Shown here in pieces: positions 21,430-33,586 of a stretch of DNA of 64,000 nucleotides. Source of the DNA: Blepharisma stoltei (lineage: Eukaryota > Ciliophora > Heterotrichea > Heterotrichida > Blepharismidae). The DNA is taken from positions 1-64,000 of the forward strand of contig CAJZBQ010000007.1 in assembly GCA_914767885.1 (NCBI GenBank), read 5' to 3'. A program made the translations under genes and the position numbers. Every line of letters starts with the position of its first letter. The stretch's first letter is position 1. The notes under the pieces were generated by a model that did no database searches, was not told the DNA's origin, and was given only the letters and a program-made list of their open reading frames with translations.

Positions 21430-24274
21430 ATGGAAGAGAAACCTTATCAAACTTCTAAATCACCACAAAAACTAATTCAGCACATTCCCTGCTTTACAAA
21501 ACAAAAATCTTCTAATGAAAGAAATACTTTATATTTAATTAAGTATTTTAAAGACAAGCCTAAAGGAATAAAAGAAAATAAATCATCAAATTTAGAGATC
21601 TATTTGTCAGAAAAGATTCTCAATGATATCAGAAATTTAGACAGCATTTCTTCAGTTAAATCTTCCTATTTCAATAATCTCAACTTTTCTAATCAACCAC
21701 AAATTACAAGACATTTTCACCAGACCCTTTCAGAAGGCGACAAACAAAGATTTTACAAAATTATGCTTCTTTCTCGAGAATTAGACGGAATTTATTTAGC
21801 ATCAAGCAATGCTGCAACAATTTTGAATAAAAGTGGATTTTCCTTTGACAATCAAAATTTGCAAAATATCAAAATTCCTTATGCGGACTTATCAAATAAC
21901 TCTTTTATTAGAACGAATTTTTCAAATAGTGATCTGAGGTATATAGATTTTACTTCCTCATTGGTAACTTTTTCTGATTTCTCTAACTGCAAAATGAGCA
22001 AATCAAAACTAGAAATAGCAATTTTTGAGCCAGAAGTTGTAGAAAAAATCACTATTTCAAAATGTGAAAAATATGTTGCATCACTTAACTCAATGAAAAT
22101 TTTAGCTAAGAGGTGTTTTGTAAGTATATTTTCAGTTGATCAATCAATCGAAATAAATTCTTTACAGCTCTCTAATTATAGAATAGAAATCTCTGATATA
22201 AAATTCTCATCATATTCTTCGATCCTTTATATTTTATATTGCTTTAGTTTATTTTCAATATTTTTTAAATATTTTTTTATTAATTATCATGCATATTAAG
22301 GCAAATTCCTACTTTGAGCTCTACCAAACACGATATATATTGCAAAGAAGAGCTTGTGATATGAGATTTCATTGAAAACACAAGTAAAGTTATAAAATTA
22401 GAAAATAAAATACCTTCTTTAATGTCAGCCTTTAGCGATTATATGCTAGCATATTCAATTCCTGGCTTTATTAAAGTTATATCATTATTTGGATTTCAAA
22501 CTATATGGCAAGTAAAAGCAGGGAAAAAATTAGGCTATCAAGTAACCTTTTTTTGAAAAAATGAACAACTAACAGATTATTTTCTATCTATAAGAAATTA
22601 TATAAAATAATTTTAATATTTATAATAATATGATATAAAAAATATTAGCGATAAATTTTTACTTGGCAAAAAAGGAAATTCCATAAAACACACAATTTGA
22701 TCTATTGAATTAGGGATTAAATATAAAAAAGTCAAAGCCGAATTCATGAGTTTTTGTGGTGATTTTTATATCACAATTAATAAAGATGTCCTTGAGATAG
22801 TAAAGTTGGATTCTGGCGAGTCTATCTGAAAAATAAGAGACCCCAATTATAAATATAGAAATTGCCCGATGATGGCGCTCAATGTACCATCATCGGGCAA
22901 CGTCTTTTCAGGGTCCACAGGGGAAATGGGTTCCACGTGTGGAGCCCTTTTTAGCATGTGGAGAATCCTAACTTCCACGCGTCAAAAAGGGTTCCACACG
23001 TGGAACCCATTTCCCGGGTGGACTCTTAAAAGACGTTGCTCGATGATGGCGCATTGAGCTCCATCATCGGGCAATCAGTATATATTTCAGCAGATAATAG
23101 TTTATTGGCTTCTTTGAAAGGTAATGAAATATGAATAATTAACATTCAAAAGCAGGCTTTATTGGAATATTCTTATTTTAATGAGTACTGGCATAATAAT
23201 GGGTGTTTAAATCTATTCAAAGCAGGCATGTTTGGATTAAAAAATGACACAAAAATCTTAAAACCTTCTAATTTCTCTGATACAATTAAACCAAGAAAAT
23301 GCAATGATACAATTTTCTCAATGTTTTTTACAGAAAACAGAATTACTGTCTTTTGATTAGGCTTTATGAAAATAATAAACGTTGAAACTAATAAAGTCAC
23401 GATTTTAAATATTCCAAATAGCCTTCAACCCAAAAATATGGCGTGCTCTGATGACATATGCATTTTTTATATTAACAGCATTATTGAAATCTGAAGTTTG
23501 CAAGCTCCAAAATGAATAAAACAAATTAAAAATTATGAATGATGCAGCGATTTACAACTTTCTTTAGAAAAAAAGCAATTTTCTTTAAATTTTTATTCAA
23601 AAAAATCATTTTTAATTTACAGCATTGAATCTGGCGAAGTAGTCCATACAATAAAATATGATAATGAATACATTACCTGCTATAGATTTTCAGGAAAGCA
23701 TTTAATTTTCAAAATAATCAACAAAATTGCAATATGAGACCAAGAAAATGAGAATTGTGAGTATATCCACACTGGCTTTTCTATCAAAAATATTGAGGCC
23801 TCTCCTTGTGGAAGATGGGCAGCATTCCACAATGAAATTGAAAAAAATGAGGCAATACTTTTAAATATTGATACTAAATTATTTACAGTGATCGCTCATG
23901 AAAAAGATGAGCTTAATAACGATTTTTCACACTTTTCACCATGCGGGAATTATTTAGCAACTGCAAGTGCTTACAATATTATGATATGAGAGTCTGCAAC
24001 TGGTATTAAAATTGCAAAAACTGGAGGAGCATTTCCAGAAATTCAAAAATTTTCTTATTCTGAGTGTGGAAAATATATTGCTTCATATGTAAAAGGAGAT
24101 TTAATATTATTTTGGAATGTTGAAGAAGGCTTAAGACAGTTTAAAGCAGGGAATGGGGTAGATTTAGATATTAATTTAAGCCTAGATCGGGCTATAATAG
24201 CAAATGCAACTGTTTTTTCAGGAAATATCTTTTCTGAGGTTTCTTATGTAGATGAGATAAAACATATTAAATAA
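21430..24274 (+). CDS. Pentapeptide-repeat plus WD40-like propeller protein, copy 2 (broken)
   Basis: Over 90 percent similar to copy 1 by eye. The first frame gives 289 codons, with pentapeptide repeats at about residues 151-200 (YADLSNNSFIRTNFSNSDLR). At about 22275 its T-run is one base shorter than in copy 1, which throws the frame. Downstream the propeller frame is open from about 22640 to TAA at 24272 after removal of a 225-bp TA element at 22856. The TAA-TAA pair seen in copy 1 is present here too, with one more TAA before it. Several positions alternate between TGA here and a sense codon in copy 1 (for example TGA versus CGA near 23540). Probably a pseudogene or a germline-limited copy. 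Confidence 0.6.
22856..23080. mobile_element. 225-bp TA-bounded nested palindrome
   Basis: Absent from the same codon of copy 1 (18682-18690), so borders are exact: TA pointer, ends TAGAAATTGCCCGATGATGG and GGGCAATCAGTA. The whole element folds on itself, including a GC-rich inner stem (GGGTTCCACGTGTGGAGCCC and GGGTTCCACACGTGGAACCC) and small hairpins of CCGATGATGG / CCATCATCGG at each end. Removing it restores PNYKYISA. Confidence 0.93.
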
Positions 24275-25281
24275 TAAATTAAATCAAATTAAAATAATAT
24301 TACTTTAATGTATTAAATTGATAAGTATTTTAATTATCTTAGTTTTATAAAACTTTATAAGATATTTTTGATGACAATTGAATTGTTTTGTATTGCCTTA
24401 AAAATAGCTTATTGGTTTTAGATTTTCTTGAAGTATCTTTGCAAAGTAACTAAATAATAAGAAATTAAATAGAGATTTATTAAAATTATGAGCAATTTCG
24501 TCTATGGATCCTCAATAGCATTCTCAAAATCAAAATATTGCACCTTAATTTTTATAAAGTTGAATACTTCCTTTTAAAAATAGCAACGGACTTTAAATAC
24601 CATTTTGCTGCTTTCGGACATAAAATTTATGTTGAGAAACAAAATTCATATCAAAAGCTTAATTATTAATTATCTTAAAATACTTTCTAAAAGTTTTATT
24701 TCATGAGACTAATCTCACCTTTTACATGCGCTGCATATTTCGAAATAAAACTCAAATTACCTCGTTATGGATTCCTAATTTCTTTTTTCATGAAAGACTT
24801 CTTTAATTAAGAAGCTACAAATTAAAGCAAGCAAAATTTTTTCGCAAAATAAATGAATATTTAATTGAGGTCACAATTTTATGTGAAATGTTAAATTTTT
24901 TATAAAATTATCTACTATCTCCGAATAAGTTTTTTCTAGCCTGACTTATAATTTTTTTATCAAATAAATTATCCTTTTTAAAAAGCCTATAAACAAAAAA
25001 TTATAATTTTTTTATTTGCTATAATTATGGATTCTAACTTTTTCGTTTTTCTAAAGAATTTATACTTTTAAAATGCATAGTTATTTTTGATCCTTGAAAG
25101 AGAATTAAGTTACCATAAGCTTAGGAAGATAGTAGGCTTGATAAACTCAGCTAGAACTTGAGGCGTCTCAAGATGAGAGGACTAATGAGCTGAAAAATCT
25201 GAGTTAATTGCTATAGCATCATTCTAAAACTGTTTTAATAAAGAAAATGCTAATTAATATTAGAAAATATTTGTTTAGGAT
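24275..25281. other. AT-rich intergenic region
   Basis: About 1 kb between the converging propeller gene copy 2 and the minus-strand surface-protein paralogue. No gene, element end or RNA was recognised. Confidence 0.5.
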
Positions 25282-26218
25282 TTAAATAACGAGATTGTTA
25301 CTTGTAGTACCCACGGTACTTGAGGGCGCAACAACCACAGAGTTCGTTATATCACTGTCTATAGAGTCTATAGCATAACCATTTGCATCAAAAGTGGTTA
25401 TGGATGTAAAACAAGTTAATAAAGTTTCAGAGGGGGAGGATGGGACCAAATGGAGCAATTTCACAATAACAGAAGATCCTGCAGCAATTTGAGAAAAATT
25501 AGACAAAGTGACGACTGCAGTACTTGTTACTGTACATGTTTGCTTCTTAGTTGAGGATTGATCAATAAATCCTACCCCTTGGCAAGTTGTGACAAAAGGA
25601 GGTGATAGCTGCAAGTTCCAAGTGTCTGGTGCCAGAGCAATCATAATTAGTCCACCTGTAGGAATAGAATTTGGAATTGTAAATCTGAGTGTGAGGGTAG
25701 AATCAACTGAGTCTGGACCTTGGGTATAAGGCTTATCCATTGTGCAGCTGTCAAAATGAATTTTTCCAGGCTTTACTGTTACTTTAAATGGATGTGATAG
25801 TGATGATAATTTGCATTTGCTACCTGTTAAACTGCTTGCTATAAATAGAGTGAGTGTTCCAGTGCCAACTGATGATGATCCTGTAGACAATGGAGCATTT
25901 AGGCCGATTGAAATTATGTTCTCACTACTGTGAGTAAATACCATGCTGCTTGAGAGCGGAGCAATCATAAATCCTCCTATAAATGAACTACTTGAGAACT
26001 GACACTATAAATGTCTGCAGAAGCTGAGCCTAAGGTCAATTTAGTAGACGAAGAAGTAAAGCCTGCAGGTATTCCAATTCCAATCCAGCCTTGATTTATG
26101 TCTTGCATTAACAAAGTGTCATCTTTTGCGGATATTATTGTAGTAACAGAAGCTTGCCCAACAAAGTAATCTCCACTTGAAGGACTTGTTACTTCTAATG
26201 TTGCAAAATTAGTAGGAA

Positions 26219-26649
26219 TAAATAAAATGGCATTCGGTTAGGGAGAAATTAGCTCTGCTAATTTTTCTCCCTCATCGAATTTTATTTATGGGGTTGGGGT
26301 TTTTTACCTCGAGAACTTCTGCACAGCAATAGCCTTTTAACTCTGGGGATAACCAGAGGAACTGCTCCTCAGTTCATTCAAGAGGCTCAGGTTTTTCCTC
26401 TCAGCACATCCCACGGGAGGATGACCCTTAGACAGAACACGTGCAGGAGCTGAGCCAGGGAGAGCGACGGAAATAGGTCTGGTGAGACGTGCGGCTGACT
26501 GAAGGCGGAGCTTCGTCAAAGGCTTGGTCGGTGGGCTGATCACCGTGATTCCAAGATGGCTCAGTGGCATCACAAGTTGGCTTAGTTCTTATTTAATTAT
26601 GGGAGTGGGCACTAGACACCTTCAACACCTAGTAAGTAAGTAAGTAAGT
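26219..26649 (+). mobile_element. Retroposon-like island P with (GTAA)n tail
   Basis: Inserted in the surface-protein paralogue, flanked by 14-bp TSDs AAAATTAGTAGGAA and AAAATTATTAGGAA. The body is GC-rich and non-coding; the 3' end is a run of GTAA repeats. Simple-repeat tails plus long TSDs are hallmarks of SINEs. Its first 70 bp form a palindrome (TAAATAAAAT..GGGAGAAATTAGC and complement), possibly a nested TA element. Confidence 0.8.
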
Positions 26650-27422
26650 AAAATTATTAGGAAATCAAAGTGTGACACCTGAGCTTGATCCAGTATATAG
26701 AATCATTTTATTGACTGGATCAGCTCCATCTACGAGATAATAGAAAGTTTGTGTTGTATAATAGCCTGTACTTGTATCACTTCCATTAGGCAGCAATATT
26801 TTGACTGACTCACCTGAGTTAACAAATCCAAGCCCAGAAATGGTCACTGTTGCCGTCAATGCACTAATAGTCACCTTTGGAGTAACCCCAGGCGTGGTTG
26901 AAGTTGCAGGAATTTGCCCACCGTCAATAGCATCAGGTCATATGTCGCTTGGACTTATATCATCAAATACAACATCTAGGTAATAATGATTTGTCGTATC
27001 CCCGAAGTCGAAATCCATATTCAAAGCGTGATAATTTGCATAAATTGGAATTCCACCTAAATTATTATAGCATAATTGATTAAAAGTTAAACTAGAATCA
27101 AATTGTGGTGTAAGTACTGAGAAAACATAGCTGGAAAATTCAGTTATTGAATTACTTGTTGAAGATGTAGCCTTTGCCCAACACTCATAAAAAGTAGCCA
27201 CATTTGAACTTACAAATGGTAATGCGATCGACCTATCTCCGGCATTCCCAAATGAAAACGCGAAAAATGGATTTTGTGTAGTTGTAGGGTAATTTCCCGA
27301 AGTAAAGAAGATAGAAATAGATCCAGGATTTCCAGGATAAAAGTTATGTGCATTGAAAGAGGACTCAAGTTTCCCTCCACTTGCGGTTAATATAGCTTCA
27401 GAATATTGGGCGGATGGGCTTA

Positions 27423-27645
27423 TAGCTCATGCACCTTAATAGATCTCTATAATCCAGCAGAATACCGACCAGAAAAAATATGGTACAGGACACCTGCCTT
27501 ATACAGTATAAGTCTGATTAGGCACCTTAAAACCATAAACGGAGATTTGTCATCTTCGTTTTTACTTTTCAAAAAAGCTGGCAAGTGCAAATGAATTTTG
27601 AAAATTAAAATGTAGGCAATAATGATCTAAATATTTCAGGGGCTA
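27423..27645. mobile_element. 223-bp TA-bounded element
   Basis: Ends TAGCTCATGCACC and, on the other strand, TAGCCCCTGAAATA, TA pointers at 27421-27422 and 27646-27647. Removal joins LLQSYI to SPSAQYSEAIL on the minus strand, in frame and alignable to the intact paralogue. Confidence 0.82.
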
Positions 27646-28231
27646 TATATAGCTTTGAAGTAGCTGAACACCTGATCTAGAAAATGGCAAATTGACTCTC
27701 AATATAGTTGTTATATCCCAACTAGTTGCTGGTTTAATATATCACATTAAATATTGATCATATCCTCCTATTTGTTTTCCTATAGGGAATATACCATCAG
27801 GAGGCATGATATTTGTATCATTTGCAAAAAATTGGAAATTACTCATGCTTACATAATTCAAATTCGAAGGGTTAAATTCCCACATATATATAGACGTGCA
27901 TTTATCAATAATCGTAGAAAAAGTTGCATCATAAGTTGCTATTTCGTTAATTCCTGCCCCTGGGTATAATTTTGTTAATAAGGTGATTGATATTGCTGAA
28001 TTCGCTGATAAAGTAGCGCCATTGGATAGAGTTATAACCACCGAGTGACCAATAAGTCCACATGAAACATTATGCATGTAGGTATTCATATAGCATTTGC
28101 CTTGTGTTGCACAGCTATTTGGATCTCTATAATTGAACCACCAGCATCCAGAATAAACATCTGCATTGTCGTTAAAGTGTATATAGATTTTCCCATTTTC
28201 AATTGTGTGGGCAGCATGAAAAGTCAGCTTA

Positions 28232-28458
28232 CATCTCTTCCATTACGAGCAAACCATGGAAAAGTCCATTTTTTTGAGGAGCTTATTAAAATTTTTTAAT
28301 ATAAAGATTGTTTATGAAAAAATATTGTTGCTATAAAAGTAATAATTATTATAATATTTCTCTAGCTAATTTTATTTAATTTTAAACAGCTACATTTTAA
28401 AAAAATTCACCCCTTACACGAGAAAACCAAAATTTTTTTTCGTTAACGGAAGGGGATG
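28232..28458 (-). mobile_element. Family A MITE in coding sequence
   Basis: Perfect TSD TTA at 28229-28231 and 28459-28461. Left end with the TTCCATTACGAGCAAACC motif, right end palindrome with CGTTAACGGAAGGGG. Removal restores RFYIFTKLTFHAAHT, which fixes the TSD at exactly three bases. Confidence 0.88.
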
Positions 28459-28699
28459 TTAGTAAAGATATAAAATCTATTTCCATTATTTGGGATGTCA
28501 GTTGGAGCTAAATTAGTGTTATAAGGAATCCATGAGTCAATTGTAACAACTCCTGGAACTGGTGTTAGTGGTCCAGTTCCAGTAAATTGAGCAAGCAAAT
28601 TAGAAGTACCCCATCTCCAGATTTTCAGATTTCAACTGAAATTGGATGATGAAATAGCTGCAAGAGGGAGAATAAAACTAAAAACTTGGAGCTTGATCT

Positions 28700-28925
28700 G
28701 GTAACTTGTATTTATAATCACATTTTAAGATTATGATTAAGTTTAGGACTACTTTTTATAAGTAAATATTAATTTAATTTAATAAAATTTATGTTTTAAA
28801 ATTCAAGCTAAGGATTTTATTATAATAATTATTATATATTAAAAAATAATTTGTTTGGTAGGGATTTCCAATTTTCTTGTTCACTCATAGAGGCGGGAGT
28901 AAGGAGAATGTGAGTCAAGGCTGCA
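28700..28925 (+). mobile_element. Composite insertion with truncated Family A MITE
   Basis: The right half of a Family A MITE ends at 28899 (GGCGGGAG then TAAG). Its left part is lost, and both sides carry additional sequence foreign to the gene (host codons stop at SQD and resume at VIINTSYQ). No clean TSD was found, so this is a nested or rearranged insertion. Confidence 0.6.
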
Positions 28926-29445
28926 GCTATTTATTCGTGCTATCAAATCTTGAGAAAGCCCATATATATAAATACTGTTTTCCGCATCATAGGTTGATTT
29001 CACAGTATTATACCCTCCATTTGCTCCTCCAGACTGAGCTACTGCACAAGGTAAGCTATTGTCTCCTTTAGGACCTTTTATATAGTTATTAGTGCATGAA
29101 AGATCGACAGAAGCACAGGTCGGGCTTGAAGTAACTGTCCAGCGGCTGTCAGGGACTATTTCAAAAATGTCGTGTTTCCAAAGATTTGTGCCAGCAGGAA
29201 TTTCAAAAGTAAAGTAAAGCCCATCTGATAAGCCAACAACTGCTGAGGTAGAGGTTAAAGTGACTGTGTCTACTGCCAAAGAGCCAGAAGAAGGAGTAGA
29301 AACTGAGGCTGACACTGCTACATAAGCAAAAAGGTAGTTTGCATCATAAATTTGCCCATTAGCTGAAGTTCTAGTCACTATTTGAAAAGGTCCATAAACT
29401 CCGGCAGAAGGTAAATCTGTTGACAGTGTAAATGAAAATGAAGTA

Positions 29446-29597
29446 TAGAAATTTCCCATAGATGGCGCTGTTTGCCCTTGATTTGCCCACTAGGGAAATT
29501 TTTTGGTTCAGCCAGTACCATATTGTTTGGTCAATCCAAAAAATTTTCCTTATGGGCAAATCAAGGGCAAATAGCGCCATCTATGGAAAATTTTCTA
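29446..29597. mobile_element. 152-bp TA-bounded palindrome
   Basis: Ends TAGAAATTTCCCATAGATGG and complement, inner block TGATTTGCCC..GGGCAAATCAAGGGCAAAT. Pointer TA at 29444-29445 and 29598-29599. Removal gives ANRDTSFSF, matching ANTDTSFSF of the intact gene, so the TSD is TA. A near-identical copy lies at 35768. Confidence 0.93.
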
Positions 29598-29907
29598 TAT
29601 CTCTATTTGCTATAATTGCCATAGAGCTAGAAGTATAAGTTGTTGTGGTTGAGAAAGTTGATGGCACAGTCACAATAGCATATCCCAAATTCCCAGTCGT
29701 AGGTAAAGATGTTTTAGGTCTGAAATGAACAGTCACAGTAGCATCAGCAGTCCCAGAATTGGTTTGAGAGAGCTCAATAGGATGAGGAGCCCAACTATCT
29801 TTCCATCAGCTAATTTTTCCAGGATATAAGTAGCTACCTTTGGTAATCATGTATGAATATCCTATAGCGAGTCACATAAAGGCCAGAAAGCTTGTAAGGC
29901 TTTTCAT

Positions 29908-30258
29908 ATTTTAATTAAAAATCGAATTTATTTAAAATTGGTATAAGAAAAAGTCCAAAAAAAATAATAATTATTTATTTTTAAATGAGTCAAAGAAATT
30001 ACGTTAAGAAATAACAATTAGTTTACTAGACAAGTGAAAAAAGCGAGCCTTAGAAATTCGATTTTTAAGTTATCATTGCGAAAAATTGTAGAAAGTATGG
30101 AAGCTTGTAAGTTGAGGAAGAAGAAAAATTCCTCATAAACTCTAAAAGTCAATATATTAAGAAGAACTAAAATATAGTTTCAAAAAAATATACTTTCTTT
30201 CAGGTCTTTTATTATCAAAAATGAATAGTTTCAAACAATATCAGAAAAATCAACTAAA
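29908..30258. other. Upstream region of the minus-strand paralogue
   Basis: About 350 bp of AT-rich sequence before the ATG at 29907. No element end or promoter motif could be assigned. Confidence 0.4.
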
Positions 30259-30720
30259 ATGTATGTCTTTGAGACCGTGAAAAATTCTGATTTAATAGAT
30301 GATACTTTGCATATGCATAAAAATGGCATGGCGAACCAACCAAATCTTCTAGCAGATGCAGTTGGGGAGGCCTGGGAAACTTGTGGAAGGAGTTTTGGCA
30401 TTCGGTCTGTGTATTCGGCCAGGCTTTGCATGGTTTGGTGAAGTGCAATGTCTGAGTTGATAGACCGCAAGTTTACAACCAGGTAAAGGCTTTATATGCA
30501 ATTCCGGTAGATAAATTGTCTGCTAAAATTACAATTTGATCCGACACAAAAATTGTGATCTCAGCGGGCAATTCGCCCACTGATAGGGCTGGAGCTCGGA
30601 GTTGGAAAGGGTGTCCAGCAATGCCAGTGAGTTTCATCCTGGTTGATCGGAAACTTTCCCGAGCGCGATACCAGGCATTGTGTCCTGAACTAAGAATTTT
30701 CATCTTAGCTGACAGGTGAC
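30259..30720 (-). pseudogene. Unidentified GC-richer coding-like segment
   Basis: The minus strand has an ATG frame at 30703-30473 of 76 codons (MKILSSGHNAWYRARE, then ITIFVSDQIVILADNLSTG) followed in another frame by codons reading PKLLPQVSQASPTASARRFG. Base composition is less AT-rich than around it. The opening vaguely recalls RCC1-type blades but this is not secure. It may be a gene fragment or part of a retroposon-like island. Confidence 0.3.
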
Positions 30721-30960
30721 CAGAAAAATTTATTTTTTGAATTTTCTAAAAGCCAAGCCCCGTTGGCGTACGGTACGGACCCAACCTTTCCAACTACCAG
30801 AGAGCATGTGCATGCCCATATCTAGTAGGAGCAGGATTTTGAAGGTCGTGAGATGATTGTCGACGAATGGAGCGTTATGGAAGGGAATAAGGATCGAGGA
30901 GGTTTTCTATAATCTAATAAGTGTAAGTAGATGATACTTACCGTATCGATTTTAGTCTAG
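30721..30960. repeat. GC-richer non-coding island
   Basis: Starts around GCCAAGCCCCGTTGGCGTACG and contains GATGATTGTCGACGAATGG. No ORF. Composition and position suggest another retroposon-like insertion, but no TSD was resolved. Confidence 0.4.
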
Positions 30961-31145
30961 TTGAAAAATTAGATTCATACTTTTCAATCTTAATTATCAG
31001 ATTTAAAGCTGAAAATTTTCTTAATTTTCAACAAATTTGATAATTTATATAATTCATATAGACTATAGATGTCCAAATGACTTAATAATAGGCTAAAGCT
31101 TCTTGAACATAAAAGATTTGTTTTCCGCTTTTTGATATAATAATA

Positions 31146-31278
31146 TACTCTGTTGGGACTTTTTTGGAGCCTGTAAACTAGCCTACTGGTCCTAGCCAAT
31201 CTCCTATTTCCAGCCAGAATAGGTCATGGTTGCGATCAGTAGACTGTTTACAGGTTCCAAAAAGTCTGGTGGGGTCTA
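31146..31278. mobile_element. 133-bp TA-bounded inverted-repeat element
   Basis: Arms of about 55 bp: GTTGGGACTTTTTTGGAGCC on the plus strand and a matching GACTTTTTGGAACCTG on the minus strand. Both sides read TATA (31144-31147, 31277-31280). Ends TATACTCT and TATAGACC. Confidence 0.82.
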
Positions 31279-32075
31279 TATTTAAATGCCGCGATAGTTT
31301 ATTTTTTGATATAAGAACTTTTATATATTTTTAACATTTTTTCTTCTAAAAGGACTGCACAATTATAAATTCTAATTTAAAGTATTTCTTTGATTATTTG
31401 AATTCATGCTTATAATTAAAATTGGTTATTTTGTGTTATAGTTTGAAAAGGGCATCTTATTAAAATAATTTTAAATGGCTAAACTTAGCCAAAACTGTGT
31501 TTCTTAGTGCTCTCAAATGCTTTATTTTACTCTTAATGCTCAAATAGTATTATCTAATGGAAACCTAATTTAAAGAAATTCATTATGAATCGTTTCTATT
31601 ATTAATTTTGATAAAATAAAAATATTAGCTTCTTAATAAGAAAGTTAATCGAATAGCCTGTAAATCTTGGTATAAGCTTTTTATTGATTAGCATTACCCT
31701 AATTTTGACTTTCTGTCTTAGATCAAGTCGATTATTATCAATCAAGGAACGTATTCAAAATTTGAAAAGAAAATTAACGGTTTTGTATACTGTTAAACGA
31801 GGAGAGCTAGCCAGAACTAGCAGATATTAGTCTATATCTCCGTCTATTTAAATTGAATGCTTTTTTCCAAATACTTTTTCTTATGGATTCCACAAGGGCA
31901 TTAATATTCCAATTGTCTTGAGTATCTGTTCGGCCATAATGACTTTTCTGAGATTTGCTAATATTCTCTCATTTTTGGGCACTTTTAATACAGCCTTTGA
32001 AGCTGTGACTAGTCTCTCTCTTAACTCTTTACGATTAGTGCATTTTTTTATTATCTTCAATTGAAGATATAATTC
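31279..32075. other. AT-rich spacer
   Basis: About 800 bp with no recognisable gene or element. Confidence 0.45.
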
Positions 32076-32540
32076 ATGCCTAGTAGCGGAAGGATGATCT
32101 CAAAATTTTTGCCAGAAAAATAAAAAACTGGCAGGAAGCCACGTGGCAGAATTCCGGGGTAGGTGCGGTCTGGGCTAACTGGGCCACTCTCGACCCACAG
32201 ACAAGAAGACCGGTGGTGTAACACAAAGGGGAACTTCTGGAGAAGCATTATGCTGCCTAAATGGCAGAGGTAGTTTCAGAAGGAGGTACTGGACGCTTCC
32301 CTCATACTCTGAGCACTACCAGGGGCCAAGAGAGTCCTGTGCTGCAATATTTGGTTTAAGTAGGTTCGGGTTAGTCTCCCCAAAACATGTCAACATCACC
32401 ATTTTGGTGACGTCGACAGAAAAGGGCTTAGGGTGGCTTTCGTGGTAGCGCCACATGAGCGTGAAGCTGAAGCTGGATTGGATCAGGGACTGGAATAAAA
32501 CCCTGTTTTAACCCTCTCTAATCTAATCTCTCTCTTATTG
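32076..32540. mobile_element. Retroposon-like island R
   Basis: GC-rich, non-coding, about 460 bp. Contains GGTGACGTCGACAG, similar to the 3' end of island Q (CTGACGTCGACATT), and ends in a CTCTAATCTAATCTC run. Flanks share ATTGAAGA..ATTCAT on both sides with a 3-base difference, a probable TSD. Confidence 0.55.
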
Positions 32541-33199
32541 AAGAATTCATCTAATTATAAGTATAGGGAAAACTTAAGTTTTATTGAAGTTTTCTACACT
32601 TCTAAAGCAAACTTTTTTACAAGATTCTTCGTATTATGATTTTATCCTTATTTTATATTACATTTTCTTGCTAAAAGTTATAAATCTTAATTTAAATTTC
32701 TTTCGATATAAAAAGGAAAATATTTAATAATCGAATTTATAAGCAAAAGTTAAGGCCATGCTGAAGCGCTTATCTTTTATTAATTAATAATGCATATGCA
32801 GGCTAAAATTAAGCAACTGCCATTACCTCGGCCAAATTTTAATCAAAAACTCAGCAATTTATATTTTTGCTATAGTATTTTTACAAGCAAAACACAAAAT
32901 ATCCGATAGAATTCTAATTGCTTTCCTTTCCTCAAACCTTTTGTATTACAAAAAACTTGCAATTTTATGATATATACTTTAAGCTTCTTTTTTATTTGCG
33001 TAAAAGTTACAAATAATTTTTTCCTTTATTCTCATCTGGGAATAAAGTATTTTTATTAATTTATTATCATAGACTTTCTATTTTTAGCTCTCATGCCTTA
33101 TATAATCGAGATATGTATTTTTATACCCAATATTAAAATAAAATTTTCTCAGGTCATTTCCCGAGCGCATTTAAACCAATTAGAATTATTCAGCCCAAA
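32541..33199. other. AT-rich spacer
   Basis: No gene or repeat recognised upstream of the paralogue at 33200. Confidence 0.45.
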
Positions 33200-33586
33200 A
33201 CCAAAATTTTGATATGCTTTATCGCTTTGATTTGGCTAAATTTTGCAAATTCCAATATTACCTTGAAAAACTGAGGCTTTAGTCCTGGCAAAATAATCTG
33301 ATGGCAAAGCAAATGAGTTTCTAGTCCTATAGAACTTAGCCAAGCTAACTCTGGGACTAGCGAAGTTTTATTAACTCTCAATTTTAGACCTTCTACTACA
33401 ATAAACACTACTAGAAATTTGGGAATAGTCCAATTGATCGTCCCATCAAGCTTCTCAAGCACTACAACATATACATCAAACTCAATCGCAATAATAGGAA
33501 ACAGAGATATGACGCTACAATTTGCTTTATCGACTCCCTTGCCTTCTGCAGGCATCTATGGGCCATTTCAAGTGATTACTAGATCT

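Larger units (their letters stand above)
25282..29907 (-). pseudogene. Short paralogue of the giant surface-protein gene, with six lesions
   Basis: The minus strand from ATG at 29907 starts with a signal peptide (MKSLTSFLAFMWLAIG) and follows the intact gene through GKISWWKDSWAPHPIELSQT, FEIVPDSRWTV, NLKIWRWGTSNL and HALNMDFDFGDTTNHYYLDV. It is interrupted by a TA element (29446-29597), an insertion with a truncated Family A MITE (about 28700-28925), a Family A MITE (28232-28458), a TA element (27423-27645) and a retroposon (26219-26649). Each can be removed cleanly except the second. One base is also missing near 25995 (SVSS|SSFIGGF). The frame ends in TAA at 25282, at the same domain border as the paralogue at 33200, 1,100 codons earlier than in the full-length gene and without a GPI-type tail. 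Confidence 0.85.

Noticed and set aside
26337-26573. 78-codon minus-strand ORF in island P
   Set aside because: Lies inside a retroposon-like insertion with TSD and repeat tail; low AT alone makes it open.
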